Source of the DNA: Mactra quadrangularis
Taxonomy: Eukaryota; Mollusca; Bivalvia; Venerida; Mactridae
DNA length: 64,000 bases
Reading direction: 5' to 3'
Assembly (NCBI GenBank): GCA_025267735.1
Contig: CM046297.1
Coordinates: 13,886,515-13,950,514, forward strand
In this document: positions 44,439 to 57,015 of the stretch, piece after piece
How the letters are laid out: every line of letters starts with the position of its first letter
Position numbering within the stretch: the first letter of the stretch is position 1
Notes under the pieces: generated by a model
Database searches by the model: none
Seen by the model: the letters and a program-made list of their open reading frames with translations, nothing else
Told to the model about the DNA's origin: nothing
Translations under genes and position numbers: made by a program

Positions 44439-46974
44439 AAATCTATAGCTTGGATGAAACAGTTTTGAAATTAAATATTTTAAAATATGGTCGCTAATTT
44501 ATACAAGAGAGGCGAGCTATAGAAAAAGCAGAGGTATTTCAAGTGGCTTTCAATCTGAAGTCGATCGGGTTTGTTCAATGAAAATAAATTCAGGTTACGG
44601 AAATTGCCGATTGTGCAAAATCTCTCATGCAACCTTAAGTGGATTAAGAACATAGTAAACTACATTAATAAGTAAGCAGTTAAAAAGTAACTTATGAGAT
44701 CCTTTTTAATTTTGGGATAGTTTATTAAGACGAATTGAAATGCCGACAGCTTTGTAGATTCATACAAAAAAGCATAGCTTTCAAGAAAGAAATTAACGCA
44801 ATTTAATTCAAAGGCAGCTAGCACGGTTCTGAATCCTAGTAATGTACATGTATATACTGTATATTAATGTCAAAGGTTCGAGACTAACATGGTCGCCTAA
44901 CGTTTTGATTGTTATCCTCGACAAACTAAACAGTGACTGTCCGGTGACCCTTCACCTTATTGCTATCGTTTGCAATTACACATCGTTTCAGGTCTCATTT
45001 CATTTGATCGTTGAAGTATCTTTCTCGAAATTCATTACGAAAAACAAAACATTTGTTGCAGAAGAGTCGAAGTCAATATAGTTTCAACTTGATTTAATGT
45101 AATATGTCTTAGGTGTTCAGATTGTATGCATTGCTAACATGTGTGCTATCGTCTATGTGTAATTTATTTCTAGTAATCCCTGGTCAAAATCGAACCATAC
45201 CGACTATACCACGAAAAAACGAAACTGTGAAACCAGCTCATCGTGGCAGCCATTACTCGAACATTTTTGCTAAGAGACAGAGTGTACAATTGTTTATATC
45301 TTAGAGCGCAGCCTAATGGCTGTTCTCTTTCTGAAATGGTTTTAGATTGTGCCCCAGTAGGAGTCTTTATCAATTAATATCGCTTGAGTACCTTGAATTT
45401 ATTTATTAACGTAACATTTATACGGCAGTAAAAGAGGGAGCATTCTCCGCCGCACGTTTAGCGTGATACATTTGAGAAACTACGGGAAGTAACTCATTTT
45501 TATCAAATTATGTACAATTGAGAGTTATCTCTCTTGTATACTTTCATGCTAATTACAATATTCAGCCTTTGATGTAACAAATTTCCAACCATTTACATCG
45601 AATACCAACAATTCATCAATAATTTTCCTTAAACATAAAAATGCAACAGATTTTCGAAGGGGTTATTTTTTAAACCACGAGAAATGGTGTTGGGAGTGCT
45701 ATTTTGTATTTTATTCATGGGGCTTTGGGGGTTATGAATGACATACCCAAGAGCTTTCTTCATGTTTTTTAATTACTTGAGCCCGTTCCCTTATTTAAAT
45801 ATTAATGTTTAAAGCCCACAATGCAATGATCCATAACTTGGTAGGGTATTCATTAGACTAAATACACAATTAAGGTGCGGAAGAGTGAACGAACCAGAAA
45901 ACTAGATTGAGGACATAGTTCCAAAAAAATAATAAAAAATCCTAAGACCGCCAGGTACATTGATGTAATTATAAATTAAAGTCGAAAATATTTCGTTTCA
46001 TCTAAGATTTTTATTGTTTAGTTATCTAAAGACTTACAAAAACCTCTCTGATTCCAGAACACGTCTCTCGTTCAGCAAACATTAATTACCTCTAATTGAC
46101 GGCTTCCTTTGATCTTGCCAAGAATTCGTTTGATCTTTACCGACGATGTACACAATCGTGCTATGTATTCGAGGAAATGTTATGATTTTCCCCCCGAATA
46201 TTTACGAGTTAATACCGACACCACGTGAATTTGATATTTCTCTGACGTCAGAGTCGCTGCGATACTTCTTTTGTACTTTTCTTACTTCAAAGGTTTGCTA
46301 TCACGACTTAGGTAACAATAAGGTGATTATTCAGTAAAATGATATATAAAAAAATTAAATTGATAATTATTGCACAAGATATTAACATTGAAAGAGATAA
46401 ATGTTATATATTAAAATGCACATTAATCAATATTTTTGTGGATTTTTTTTCATATATTGAAATAGTCAAAACTTCCGTAATGTTTAGTTAGGTTTACAGT
46501 TCAAAGTATAATTTTGATCATATTTTAACTACCATCCAATTTTACATTTCAGATTTCAATTTAAAAGGCAATGCTTTTGATTGAATTTCAATGATTGAAT
46601 GTCCAACTGGCAACTGCTCGTTTTACATTCAACTCGCGTTTCTAACAGGAAATAACATTACTATTATGAATTGTTTTTGAGCTTGAAATGAATTTCTAGC
46701 ACACTAAAACTATTTTAAAATATTATAAAAATAACCGCTCAACCTTCATTGGAATTTTTCTCTCACAAAGGTTGATTAATTAAAAAGGCAAATTTTATTT
46801 TGTTCCAAACGTTCAAAAATATTGTCGGAGAGAAGGAAATTCAACAGTGTAAAAATCTGATTTTCGACAAGATTTTTAGGATTAAATATTTTTTTTATTG
46901 AAGTTATTTTATTTAATAAGTCACATAAACATAAAAAAATAAATAAATATAAATAATAAAAAAAATAAAAAGTA
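44439..46974. other. gene-free stretch
   Basis: AT-rich, with no SINE or satellite. A frame at 45113-45304 begins with GTG, not ATG, and is not accepted as a gene. The last 60 bp before the tRNA are A/T homopolymer-rich. Confidence 0.4.
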
Positions 46975-47047
46975 AACCTCCGGCGGGACTCGAACCCGCA
47001 ATCCCCGGCTTAGGAGGCCGGTGCCTTATCCATTGGGCCACGGAGGC
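46975..47047 (-). tRNA. tRNA-Arg (anticodon CCT)
   Basis: The minus strand folds as a full cloverleaf: acceptor GCCTCCG/CGGAGGT (terminal G-U), D arm GGCCCAATGGATAAGGC, anticodon stem CCGGC/GCCGG with loop CTCCTAA (CCT in the middle), T arm GCGGGTTCGAGTCCCGC. No intron and no encoded CCA. A T-rich run downstream (TTTACTTTTTATTTTTTTT) suits Pol III termination. Reads AGG codons. Confidence 0.95.
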
Positions 47048-48143
47048 GGACGTTACTAAAGCCTCAGTAATACAGTATATATACTGTATCTATTTTTAGA
47101 TCATTATGAACGGTAACTCCGCCCATACCGCGAAATTTAAATCGTACACTGTGCGCTTACAGTAAAATGTTTGACACTTTAACTAAAACGTAATTACAAT
47201 CATATGATTAAAAATTACTGCGACTTTTTCTTTTATCATCATCTTTTGAATATTTTCCAAAATTAACTAGCGTTCATTTACCCGCCATTTTGCTGATTCA
47301 CGAGCGATGCTAAATGCCGAATATACCGGTATCCGGACCGCGTAACGTTCAGTAAGTTTAGTATAGTCTCATTCTGAATTAAACTGTATTTCAAATGCAT
47401 TACTATCGGGTACAGTAAAATTATATAGAATGACATATTTAGATGAAGTTGCGGTTTTAAGTAAGAAAAATCAGCATGAAATATTCGTGCCAGTGCTCAA
47501 ACCAGCTCAGGCAGTAGTGGAATTATTGGAAAAACTTAGCACAGAGACTACTGTATAGATCTATGTCTTTGTCCAGACCATAATGGAAATAAACGTTAAT
47601 TTTCGCTTTGAAATTTCAAATTTGTACTTCGTAAGAGCTGTAGACAGAGCTTCACGTACGTTCAAATGCTTTGCTCATGAGTTCATGAGCTTTAACAGAA
47701 ACATACAAATAACTTGATAGAATCTAAATGACGTGCGTTTACCGAAGCTATGTCATTGCTGATGGTTGGTAACCTTCTCGATCATTGCTTAATCAGCAGT
47801 CGGAAACCTCCCTATACTTTACTGATACCCTATTTGTGTAGAGCCTATTTATAGTTCAAATGAGGAAGTTGACCCTGGCAACCATGTAGGGCCTACCAAT
47901 TTTGAGTTAAATTAAAGTCATATTATTGCCCAGGGTTACAAGACAGCTGTCAATAGGCCTAACAAACGCACTTCAAAGTGTTGACATAATGCATAATTTA
48001 GTAGGCCTATCATAAAATTATTAATTAATAAATAATATTATTTAGCCTTTAGTTCAACTAGACTAGACTCAACTAAACAAAATTGATAATTAACGTTAAT
48101 TTAATAAGAAAATTAAATGGTTTTAAATACAATCAGTAAAAGT
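47048..48143. other. gene-free stretch
   Basis: No supported exon or repeat family. Contains a perfect ATACCGGTAT palindrome near 47325. Confidence 0.35.
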
Positions 48144-48510
48144 CATGGTCACACATCTAAGATTGATCATTTCGGATAGGCCTATCACCGGGGTTAACCA
48201 AGGAGCCTATATAAACATATATGTATATAGGATCCATGGGTCAACCCATTTTCTAATTGTTCCCACAGATTATCAAGATACTCGATCTAATCTCACATCG
48301 GGTGCAATACGTATCTACGCATTCTCATACCCAGAGTCTAGTAGGATTTCGAATATTGATAACCTCGGGGTACGAGAATGGTATCTACGTCGCTGAAGCA
48401 ACTGGTATAGCCACTTTTGCTAGCAAGCATTTTTTTTGCTAACTTCAGCGACGTACTGTATCGTTCCTTTCAATTCCAGTTCCATCATCTCTAGACGTAT
48501 GTGTGACCAT
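48144..48510. mobile_element. 367-bp MITE-like element with inverted ends
   Basis: Ends ATGGTCACACATCTAAGA and (reversed) ATGGTCACACATACGTCTAG. A strong internal hairpin pairs TACGTCGCTGAAG (48384-48396) with CTTCAGCGACGTA (48443-48455). No coding capacity. Confidence 0.6.
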
Positions 48511-49869
48511 TGAATAAGATCTACTTCAAGGCAAATGTCCGAAGCCTAAAACCACAGATCGATTCAAATTTCAAACCATTACTTGAAGCCATAATAAATC
48601 GACAATTTTTTTTACCCAGGTCAAATTCCGATGTTTATCATTTTGTAATTCAAATTACATGGCCTACAGATTAGTCTGTACGCACGTTACTTACTTTAAT
48701 TGATTTTTTACGCTTTGATTTAAATAAGTGTACATGATCACAAAACGAACCTATTAACCTGTGGCGGTGCTAACCCGTACAATAATGAAGGTAGCTGATT
48801 AAAAGATAGAATTTAACCAAAACGTATAATATAGACACTGCATGATATTGAAACCACAGTAATTTGCAACACTAGATGCCTGGGTTAATTAACAAGTCTA
48901 TTGTACGAACCTAGTCACATATAGATCAGATTTCCTAATTTCTATAATTGGGACAATGGACTGGAAATTGACAATTATCGTGGTATAACATCTCGCTACT
49001 CTAACATCTCGCCAGATCACGCGAGATTGTGGCTCATTGTCATGTGAACAAAACAACGAACAATAATAGTTCACCTTGCTCAAAAACATATAGAATTGAA
49101 GTATCTGCGTTTGTATTTTTTACTTTGATTGAATAAAGATGCGAGTGGTACTTGACCATAGAATGTGACTTTGTCTGGCATACTAATTAATAAGGAATTG
49201 CTTGAATTGATCTCAATTGGGCCTCCATACCCTAAAAGTTCAAAACTGTGAAGTTGTCAAGTTATTTCAATATGTCCCCACGGTGAAGAGGACAATGGGA
49301 TGAATTTAATAAGCTTAGATTATTTGTTCACGTATATACATATTTCATAAAATTTGTTTTTGGCGATAAGCAGTTACAATGGAAACATCAGTTGCCATGG
49401 AAACATTAAAGTGTACATACAAGGCATATTCGTTTGCTTTTCCTGTTCATTTTGTATTTTAGGCAGTTGAACAACATGTTCAGTTATCATCGATGTTCAG
49501 CTCACTTAATTAGCTTTTCAACATTGTTTGTTGCCTAGAATTTGATACCCGGCCACCAGCAACCGACAACCACCCACACAGCGAATGTAGCGAATTCGGT
49601 GTTTCGGAACCATGCAGTTTTTCTCCAGTGTTCCTTCCCTCTTATGATGCAGTATGAGCTAGTTAAGTGTCTAGTCAGAGGAATAATTCCTTGCTCTGCT
49701 GTTTACTTGACTTCTTAACAGTGATGTCAGTGATTGCCCTTATCATTCTTTATGGGCTTGGGACCGGCTTCACCTGTTTTGAGCCGACTGCGTTAGATAA
49801 TAGTATACTTGTATGTGTGTTGGGGTAGGTTAATGGTTCACGTAGATTTGTCTCAAAGATTAGAAGCCA
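48511..49869. other. gene-free stretch
   Basis: No exon or repeat family that I can support. Confidence 0.35.
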
Positions 49870-49870
49870 T

Positions 49871-50090
49871 AGGCGGATCTAGCGGGGGGGGGTCGGGGGT
49901 CCGGACCCTCCCCTGAAATTTTTAAAATGTTCCATTCCATAAGTGTATTTTTTTACTGTAAGTCATTTTTAAATATAGCATGTTGCATTATTCTGCAAAC
50001 AGTATATAATGTGGTAGTGATTCATAAGTTTGGACCACCCTAGAAAAAGTTTGGACACCCTCCGAGAAAAAATCCTAGATTCGCCCCTGG
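49871..50090. mobile_element. G/C-ended MITE-like repeat, copy 1
   Basis: Begins AGGCGGATCTAGCGGGGGG and ends AAAATCCTAGATTCGCCCCT, so GGCGGATCTAG is mirrored by CTAGATTCGCC. It shares CTGTAAGTCATTTTTAA, TGCATTATTCTGCAAA and AAGTTTGGA with the copy at 61.6 kb. Confidence 0.7.
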
Positions 50091-50777
50091 AAGTTGTACT
50101 ATTAGTAATATGTTTAGGTTATCAAAATTTGCTTGACAAGTCTCCATAAGGTACAGATCACCACAAACTGGTTTTAGGTTTGAAATTTGACACCGGAACA
50201 AAGGTTGAATGAAAAAGGAAACTTACCACAAATTGACCGTGTCAGTTTTTAGCGTTGTTTACTTTTATAAACGTGAAAGCTAGGTATACATTGGACTTCA
50301 AACTACATATATAATTATAGCTTTCCACAATTTGTTGTCAAGCAAGTTTGATAGACAACTTGTTTTTATTTTATAAACGACTGTTGATATTCGGATACAT
50401 GATACGTATACATGTAATACATTCATGTTTTAATTTTACCCTCAACGAGTGACTCACTGGATTTTGTTGAAATTTAAAGGTTTTTTCTCTTCTTTTCAAT
50501 TAGTACTGCCTTATAAATGATAAGAAATATCCCCAAAACCTAACAAACTTGCATACGAATACGCATCGTTATATTGACTTGAGATTTTGCGAGATGATAA
50601 AAAATACTATGAAGAAGCTTAAACAGTTAAACATGCGATATAAACAATGGAAATTTGTGGTGAAATGTATTGAAAGAATTAGCCCCACGCTATTATTTCT
50701 CATACGCAATATTTACATTAAGTAGCACTTATATTGACAAGAATACAATGCATTGTAAGTACTTTTGTATAACTCCT

Positions 50778-51108
50778 GTTAGATCCTTAATTGTTTCCAT
50801 TTTAGTTTTTTTTAGAGTTTATTTAGCAAAGATTTCAGAGGTCAGTTTTAGGTCCACATAGATTGATTGATTAACACAACTGGTATAAAAATACCATAAA
50901 ATATACGGTGAAAAGTGAAATAATCTACAAATCCTTTGTACAGTAAACCCCCGAATATGTAGACCTCAAATTAGACTTCAAGGCATTGCTATTGTAAGCG
51001 GTGTTTTATTTATAAGGGTGATCTAGTTTTGAACGTAACATATTGTAGTTAACAATTTTGTGGTGCTTTTCACAAAAATCAGATTGAACTTTGAATGATA
51101 TTAACTGC
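50778..51108 (+). repeat. ~330-bp dispersed repeat, copy 1
   Basis: Shares long blocks with 54903-55205: GATTTCAGAGGTCAGTTT, GGTCCACATAGATTGATTGA, CAACTGGTATAAAAATACCA, ACAGTAAACCCCCGAATAT and GTGGTGCTTTTCACAAAAAT. Direct orientation; family not recognised. Confidence 0.7.
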
Positions 51109-51490
51109 ACTCTTATATTTGTTGTTACCTTTGTAACATCCCACAAACATATTGGAATCATTCTGAAATTTAAAGATTACACCATTTGATCTTATAATGA
51201 AACATTACGAGACCTTTTGTAAAACCCCTCCCAATACAATGATATCATAAATTCCGGTGGATTTTGTAACGTCCCTCACACATACGTTGAAAAAGGCATA
51301 CAAGAATTACACATTTCTATTACAAATAAAATGTTACAAATACTTTTGTAAAACCCCTCATCTGATCTATCATCATATTTTGTGTACCAAAGGCAAGTAT
51401 TTGCCGATTTTGTTGATAAAGTTCTTCTTCTTTATATTTCAGAACTTTGATTACTTTTGTAACGACCCTCACACATATTGAAAAATTAGA
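51109..51490. repeat. loose repeat of TTTTGTAACxxCCCTC motifs
   Basis: CTTTTGTAAAACCCCTC (twice), TTTTGTAACGTCCCTCACAC and TTTTGTAACGACCCTCACAC recur at roughly 90-120 bp spacing. Probably a decayed tandem array. The frame 51257-51481 runs through it and is not taken as a gene. Confidence 0.4.
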
Positions 51491-51805
51491 CAATATATAC
51501 TACCGATGGAACATCCTCTCTAAGATTTATATCTTCATGTAAACATGTCGTACACCTGTTCCTTTCAACATAAAAACGTTCTGAATGCATGAAATCTACT
51601 CTTAATCTGAGAAATGTTTCCAAGCACTTAGATAATATTGTTCATACTTGATATATCGAGGGCTGAACGAAACACTTTTTTTGAAAATAAAGGGATTAAC
51701 AATAGTGTTTCGTCAAGCCTCGATATAGTACATATATAATATCGAAGACGACTCCCACCGTGACACGGTCCTGAACCGAGGACACCTTGTACATGTATAT
51801 ATATA

Positions 51806-51976
51806 CAGTCTAGTCTACGAAAATAGTGAATGTCCGGTTCCCCGGACCAACCAATGACTTGTTCGGGCAAACAAAAATTTCTTTTGGGCAACCAAATTTC
51901 TACAAACAAGATAGAGTGCTAGATACTATAATGATCTGTTCCGATAATCTCTTTCATGTCGTAATTTCGTAGACTG
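51806..51976. mobile_element. CAGTCTACGAAAT MITE, copy 2
   Basis: TAGTCTACGAAAATAGTGAA at the left, AATTTCGTAGACTG at the right. The interior GGTTCCCCGGACCAACCAAT and CAAAAATTTCTTTTGGGCAA matches copy 3 well. Confidence 0.7.
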
Positions 51977-52087
51977 TGTAATACACACGTGTAGAGTCTT
52001 TGGACTTAAATTTCAGCATTTTTCATATAAGATTTAAGATATAGCATACATGTACTACATTTTTTGCAATAAGGAGACAACAAGCAC

Positions 52088-52334
52088 TCGGGTTCGTGGC
52101 GCAGTGGCTTTGCTATGGATTTTAGGATTTGCAATCTAGTGTCTGGAAGGGTTTGCTGGTTCGATCCTAACTCAGGATAACTCCTTCACTTCAATGAAAA
52201 CTTAAGGTATATGGAACAGTTTCCGGCCTTGTGGAAGGGTATGTGAGAACTGGTTATAGACAAGGGTCCATGAAAGCTAGGTTAGGTGTGCTAGTCACCG
52301 TATGAAATAACCTAAATTGTGTTGACGTGACATT
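52088..52334 (+). mobile_element. SINE, family B, plus strand
   Basis: Head TCGGGTTCGTGGCGCAGTGG, B-box region GCTGGTTCGATCCTAACTCA, body TTCCGGCCTTGTGGAAGGGT, AAAGCTAGGTTAGGTGTGCT, and an end CCTAAATTGTGTTGACGTGA in which the tail is decayed. Confidence 0.7.
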
Positions 52335-54615
52335 AAAATAATGTTTATGAAATTGCGAAGAGATACTGGCAGTACATTCTGATGCCTATAGACATTGTCT
52401 GTTTGAATGCCAATGAATGTGCAAAACACTGACCAGTAACCAGGGACGCTTAACCTGACCAATTGGTTTTCTATAAATAAGCCGACTCAATGACTCTATC
52501 CTCTCTAAAATGGGAAAAGATAATTTTCTCTAAACGACATGACTATAGCGCTAGTTATCTTATTTCCTCGATATTTTTTATCTTTTCCTGGCGCCATTCA
52601 AGAGATTCGATAGCACGAAAACATCACATGAAATATGTAAAATTACAAAGTTAATTTTATCACAGATTTATTAAAATTGAAAGCAATATTTCTAATTAAT
52701 GAGACCACCATTAAACTGTATTATAACTAAGCCAATGAAAGGGAAATGATCGCACGATCTAGGATAAGCTAAAGAGAAAACTGCTAAATGGAACAGCCAC
52801 AAAGTTTATTACAGAGTAACTATGGCAATCAAGGCACCCCTGAGACCGAACAAAATGTTCACGGTTTACAGGTTTTTTTTATAATTTGAATCTTTAAAAT
52901 AAGACAGGAACAATTGACAATATACCATTAAAGTCTAACAATAACAAAAACCGTACGTCACTAAAATATTAAATTGTTATAACTTTTAAAATTCAATTGT
53001 TAGTTATAGCAATCTGAACTCAATCGGGAAAGTGCCGAGTAGAAACGATTAAAGCCATAGGTTACACGTTTGAACCTAAGTTTGAAAACAACATGATTAT
53101 GTAAAACAAAAGCTGCTTGAAAGGACTTTATTATAGGAGACGTTAACGAGAGAGGGACAATTTCTAATCAAGACAATGGAAATACAGCCCGGCTCTGTTG
53201 GTATTACGTCTATTTGTAGGGTTTGCAGGGCGCGTGACCATGATGACGTCATTGTGACGTCACACAATTAACCATTATTACATCTGCTGCAAAAAAAAAC
53301 TGACAACCATCCTATCGTCTGCTACAGACTTCATCATCTGCCAGCGTTACCTCAATAACTCTTGTAATATCTACATAAAATCAAAAGCACTAAAAGTCAT
53401 AAATTTGCCTTAAAAACATCTGCTTGCGAATAAAACATGTAAATTGATGAAATATACAGAAGTTGTGCGCGTATAGTCTGCAGTCTTTATGAGCAGACGA
53501 ACATTTTTTGTTTCTATTTAAGAGTTAAACTAAACGTTTGAAGTCTTCAATGCATAGTTTATGTATCAGTTTTCAAAGAAAACATACGTTTATATAATGT
53601 GGAGGAAGATTATTATTGAGTTACAGATTTACATATTTCTTAATAAGCGTCTGCTTTGTAAAGATTTCGTCTGCTTGGAAGATTTTTCCGAATGTCTGGA
53701 AATAGAATCATTCAGATGTAATTCTTATGTTAAAGCCTTTTTGATAATTATATTAATACATGTATAAAGGCAATAGTTAGAAATATATGTCCGATTTGCT
53801 AATGTAGGGTCAATGTCCGAATCATGTTGAAACTCGAGGTTTCCTTTGCGCTGCCGGAAGCTGTATGCCTATTATAGCTACAAAGACTTCGACCAAGTAT
53901 CACTGTCTGACCCTATTAAAACCCAGAGGGTTTCCTATTTGGCCCTATATAGACAAAACCAAGTTCACGACGTCAAAACTGTCAGACTAGACTAAGTTAT
54001 CAACCAGTGCTTATGTCTTTAAGCGTATGCATCAAACTTTGATCAATTTCGACGTGAAAATTCCTCACTATTCAAGATGGACAGACGGTGCATGACCAGC
54101 AAAACGATCTGTAATTAGTTAATAATTGAACAACATTTTTAAAGAAATAAATTCTTTGCATATTTATAGGTAAGTTGATATTCTAACCCCAGTATATGTT
54201 TATACCCTGCAATAACCTAGGGTGATAATTTAAATATTAAATGGACCATGAAACATTCAGCGTAAAGAATAACATTTCACCAAACTCTTGACTGACCATT
54301 GTTAAATTGTACATTCAACCAATGTTGTCCACTATAATTTGTTACTGTTAAACTGTCTTGCTTCATTTAGAGTGTTAAGTACAACAATACCTGAAGAATC
54401 CAACCATTTTTGGATTGTGACAAATAAAAAATCCGGATTCTAAACATACCCAACCGGACGTTCGTTTTTACAAAGAAATGTTTTAGTTACAATGCATTTT
54501 TTGAACTATTTGAATATTTCATATCTTTGGCTGTCGCAAGAATATGACAAAAACAAGACTTTATTGACATTCTAAAGATCACGTGACTATATGTATATAC
54601 CCTGGAACTGTTCAG
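52335..54615. other. gene-free stretch with a paired CRE near 53.25 kb
   Basis: No exon is supported. The frame 53561-53767 is AT-driven and not accepted. The only notable motif is the TGACGTCA pair listed separately. Confidence 0.35.
53244..53262. promoter_or_regulatory. two perfect CRE palindromes, 11 bp apart
   Basis: TGACGTCA at 53244-53251 and again at 53255-53262, spaced one helical turn centre to centre, in a local GC-richer patch (GCGCGTGACC just before). CREB/ATF-type factors bind this word. No adjacent first exon was found. Confidence 0.35.
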
Positions 54616-54882
54616 CCATCCGGCTAGCTCAGTTGGTAGCACGCTAGTCTACTGATCGAGGAGTCGTGGGTTCGATTCTCGGGCGGGGCATACTTTCGTG
54701 GAGCTTGGTTATGAAATTATTTCTACGGCCATTCTCCCTCCTACTGTTGATTCTAAATCATGTAGGAAGTAGTCATAGTAGACGTAAGTATGCTCTTATG
54801 CTCTTTTCAAGAACAGTGAGTAGGTGGACTGACCGCCGTTATATGACCTACACAATGTGTCGCTACGGCGTTAAACCCAACA
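54616..54882 (+). mobile_element. SINE, family A, plus strand, nearly full length
   Basis: Head CATCCGGCTAGCTCAGTTGG with GTGGGTTCGATTCTCGGG, body CATACTTTCGTGGAGCTTGG, ATGAAATTATTTCTACGGCC and ATTCTCCCTCCTACTG, then a shortened middle and tail CGCTACGGCGTTAAACCCAA. Confidence 0.8.
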
Positions 54883-54902
54883 ATACCTCGAACTGTCGAA
54901 AG

Positions 54903-55205
54903 GGTTAGATCATTAATTGTTTCCAATTTTAGTTTTCTTTGAGTTTATTTAGCAAGGATTTCAGAGGTCAGTTTAAGGTCCACATAGATTGATTGATTAA
55001 CACAACTGGTATAAAAATACCATAAAATATATGGCGAGTGAAATAATCGACGTATCCTTTGTACAGTAAACCCCCGAATATTTAGACCTTCAGTTAGACC
55101 TCTAAGCTATTGTAAGTGGTGTTTTATTTGTGAGTAAAATATTGTAGTTTACAATTCTGTGGTGCTTTTCACAAAAATCAGATTGAACTTTGAATGATAT
55201 TCAAA
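54903..55205 (+). repeat. ~330-bp dispersed repeat, copy 2
   Basis: Direct copy of 50778-51108. About 110 bp later ATTTTTGTGAAAAGCACCAC (55317-55336) is the inverse of GTGGTGCTTTTCACAAAAAT inside it, so the full element may extend to about 55440 with inverted subterminal parts. Confidence 0.65.
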
Positions 55206-55784
55206 AGGTATACACAATTCTACATAATTCTATCATATTTAGAATTGATAAGCCAAAAATGAGCGTATAATTGAGCTCTCTTGCTTTTGACTTACGAAGA
55301 TTTTTTTTGTACGAATTTTTGTGAAAAGCACCACATGTCTAACAACAGTGGGTACTTTAATTGGTTGTTTTATCGAAGTTTGTCCATATATCGGAGATGG
55401 CCTTGAAGTAAAGGTTCTACAGTACAGTATGATCCATAGACATTCCTTAGTTCATGAAACAAGTTCTCACAAACCTTGCTATCTATAATTCCATTAGAAA
55501 CACTTTTCATCAATTGTGTTTAATTCTTTGATAGGAGAGATGCCAACATACAAAATGTTCTGAGCTTGGGTAAATCTAGATTTTCTATAAAATTGAATTT
55601 TCTTGGAATGTTTTTAGTTCAGTTCAAAAACAAACATGTTGAAGTCTATTTTGAGAGAAATGTTTCAAAATTGTTTTGAAATGTAAGCAACTTTTCATTC
55701 TGTGTAAACAGTTTTATAAGAAAATTGTAACAATTGTTTTAAACCTATTCTCATATAAGTAGTGTAGCTGTCAGGGAATAATTG

Positions 55785-55900
55785 TTTAGTTGTGTTTAAA
55801 GCCGAAGCAACAATCTGTGTATGTTATATCACGGTGGTCAATCAACCAACTCACCGTTCCAGGAAAGGCTAAATCTCTTGATTTGACTGTTAAGCAACTT
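55785..55900 (-). mobile_element. SINE 3' fragment, family A
   Basis: Minus strand ends TGTTGCTTCGGCTTTAAACA. It contains AGATTTAGCCTTTCCTGGAA and GGTTGATTGACCACCGTGAT. Confidence 0.6.
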
Positions 55901-56519
55901 TCTACCATTCTCGTACCAAGAGCTTCGATCAAAAATCGTAATACACCCAGCCAAACCCAACAGTACACAATGTATGAGCAAACCTTTTACCATATCGTCA
56001 ACATATGATTGTACATTCAAAAACCCCTACTATACCCCCTTACAATAAACATAAATATGAAAAAAACCTTCCATACCGTCATGTATATTTTTTTGCAAAA
56101 AAACTCTACCATATCGTCTATGTATAAAAGAACGCATATAATTCTCTTCTCATCTCGAAAACATCTTACAGCGCAGAGTAAAGAGCTCCTTGAAACCTCG
56201 AATATAATGATTATAACAGTTGAGAATATATTTTGATGGAGATACCATATTACTGTAGGCCTGATATTCACATTAAAGTGCACGTGTGAATTAACGATAA
56301 CACTCTTTTCATACCTGCACGAGTATTCTACGTGCTTCTAATCGACAAAGATTGAGTACCAATTAAATAATGTTTGTGAATTTTCCACTCCGGGCAATTT
56401 GAACTTATGGCGGATAATTTTGTGGAATTTATTGCCACGTGCCTGTTATGATAAAAAGAGAATGGAGTTTATTTTATGAATGAGAAATTTATACTGCAAC
56501 AGTATCGGTTTTATCTAAG

Positions 56520-57015
56520 AATGTCACGTGATCATGTTGTAGTCATGTGTGACGCGTGATCATCTTGTAGTCATGAATGCCACACGACCATCCTGTAGTC
56601 ATATGACTGTCACATGACCATCTTGTAGTCATGAATGCCACGCGACCATCCTGTAGTCATATGACTGTCACATGACCATCTTGTAGTCATGAATGCCACA
56701 CGACCATCCTGAAGTCATATGACTATCACATGACCATCTTGTAGTCATGAATGCCACACGACCATCCTGTAGTCATATGACTGTCACATGACCATCTTGT
56801 AGTCATAAATGTCACATGACCATCTTGTAGTCATATTACTGTCACATGACCATCTTGTAGTCATATGACTGTCACATGACCATCTTGTAGTCATAAATGT
56901 CACGTGACCATATTGTAGTCATATGACTGTCACATGATAATCTTGTAGTAAAAAGTGTCACAAGTTTATCTTGTAGTCATGAGTGTCACGTACGTGATCA
57001 TCTTGTAGTCACTTT
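56520..57015. repeat. ~30-bp minisatellite, about 16 copies
   Basis: Unit GTCACATGACCATCTTGTAG + TCATATGACT. Early copies alternate with a variant (GCCACACGACCATCCTGTAG + TCATGAAT), so the first half has a ~60-bp dimer period and the later half a simple 30-bp one. Confidence 0.85.

Noticed and set aside
45113..45304. Possible secreted peptide precursor (hydrophobic start, later AKRQ)
   Set aside because: The frame begins with GTG. The first in-frame ATG lies after the hydrophobic start, so there is no signal peptide, and no convincing splice partner was found.
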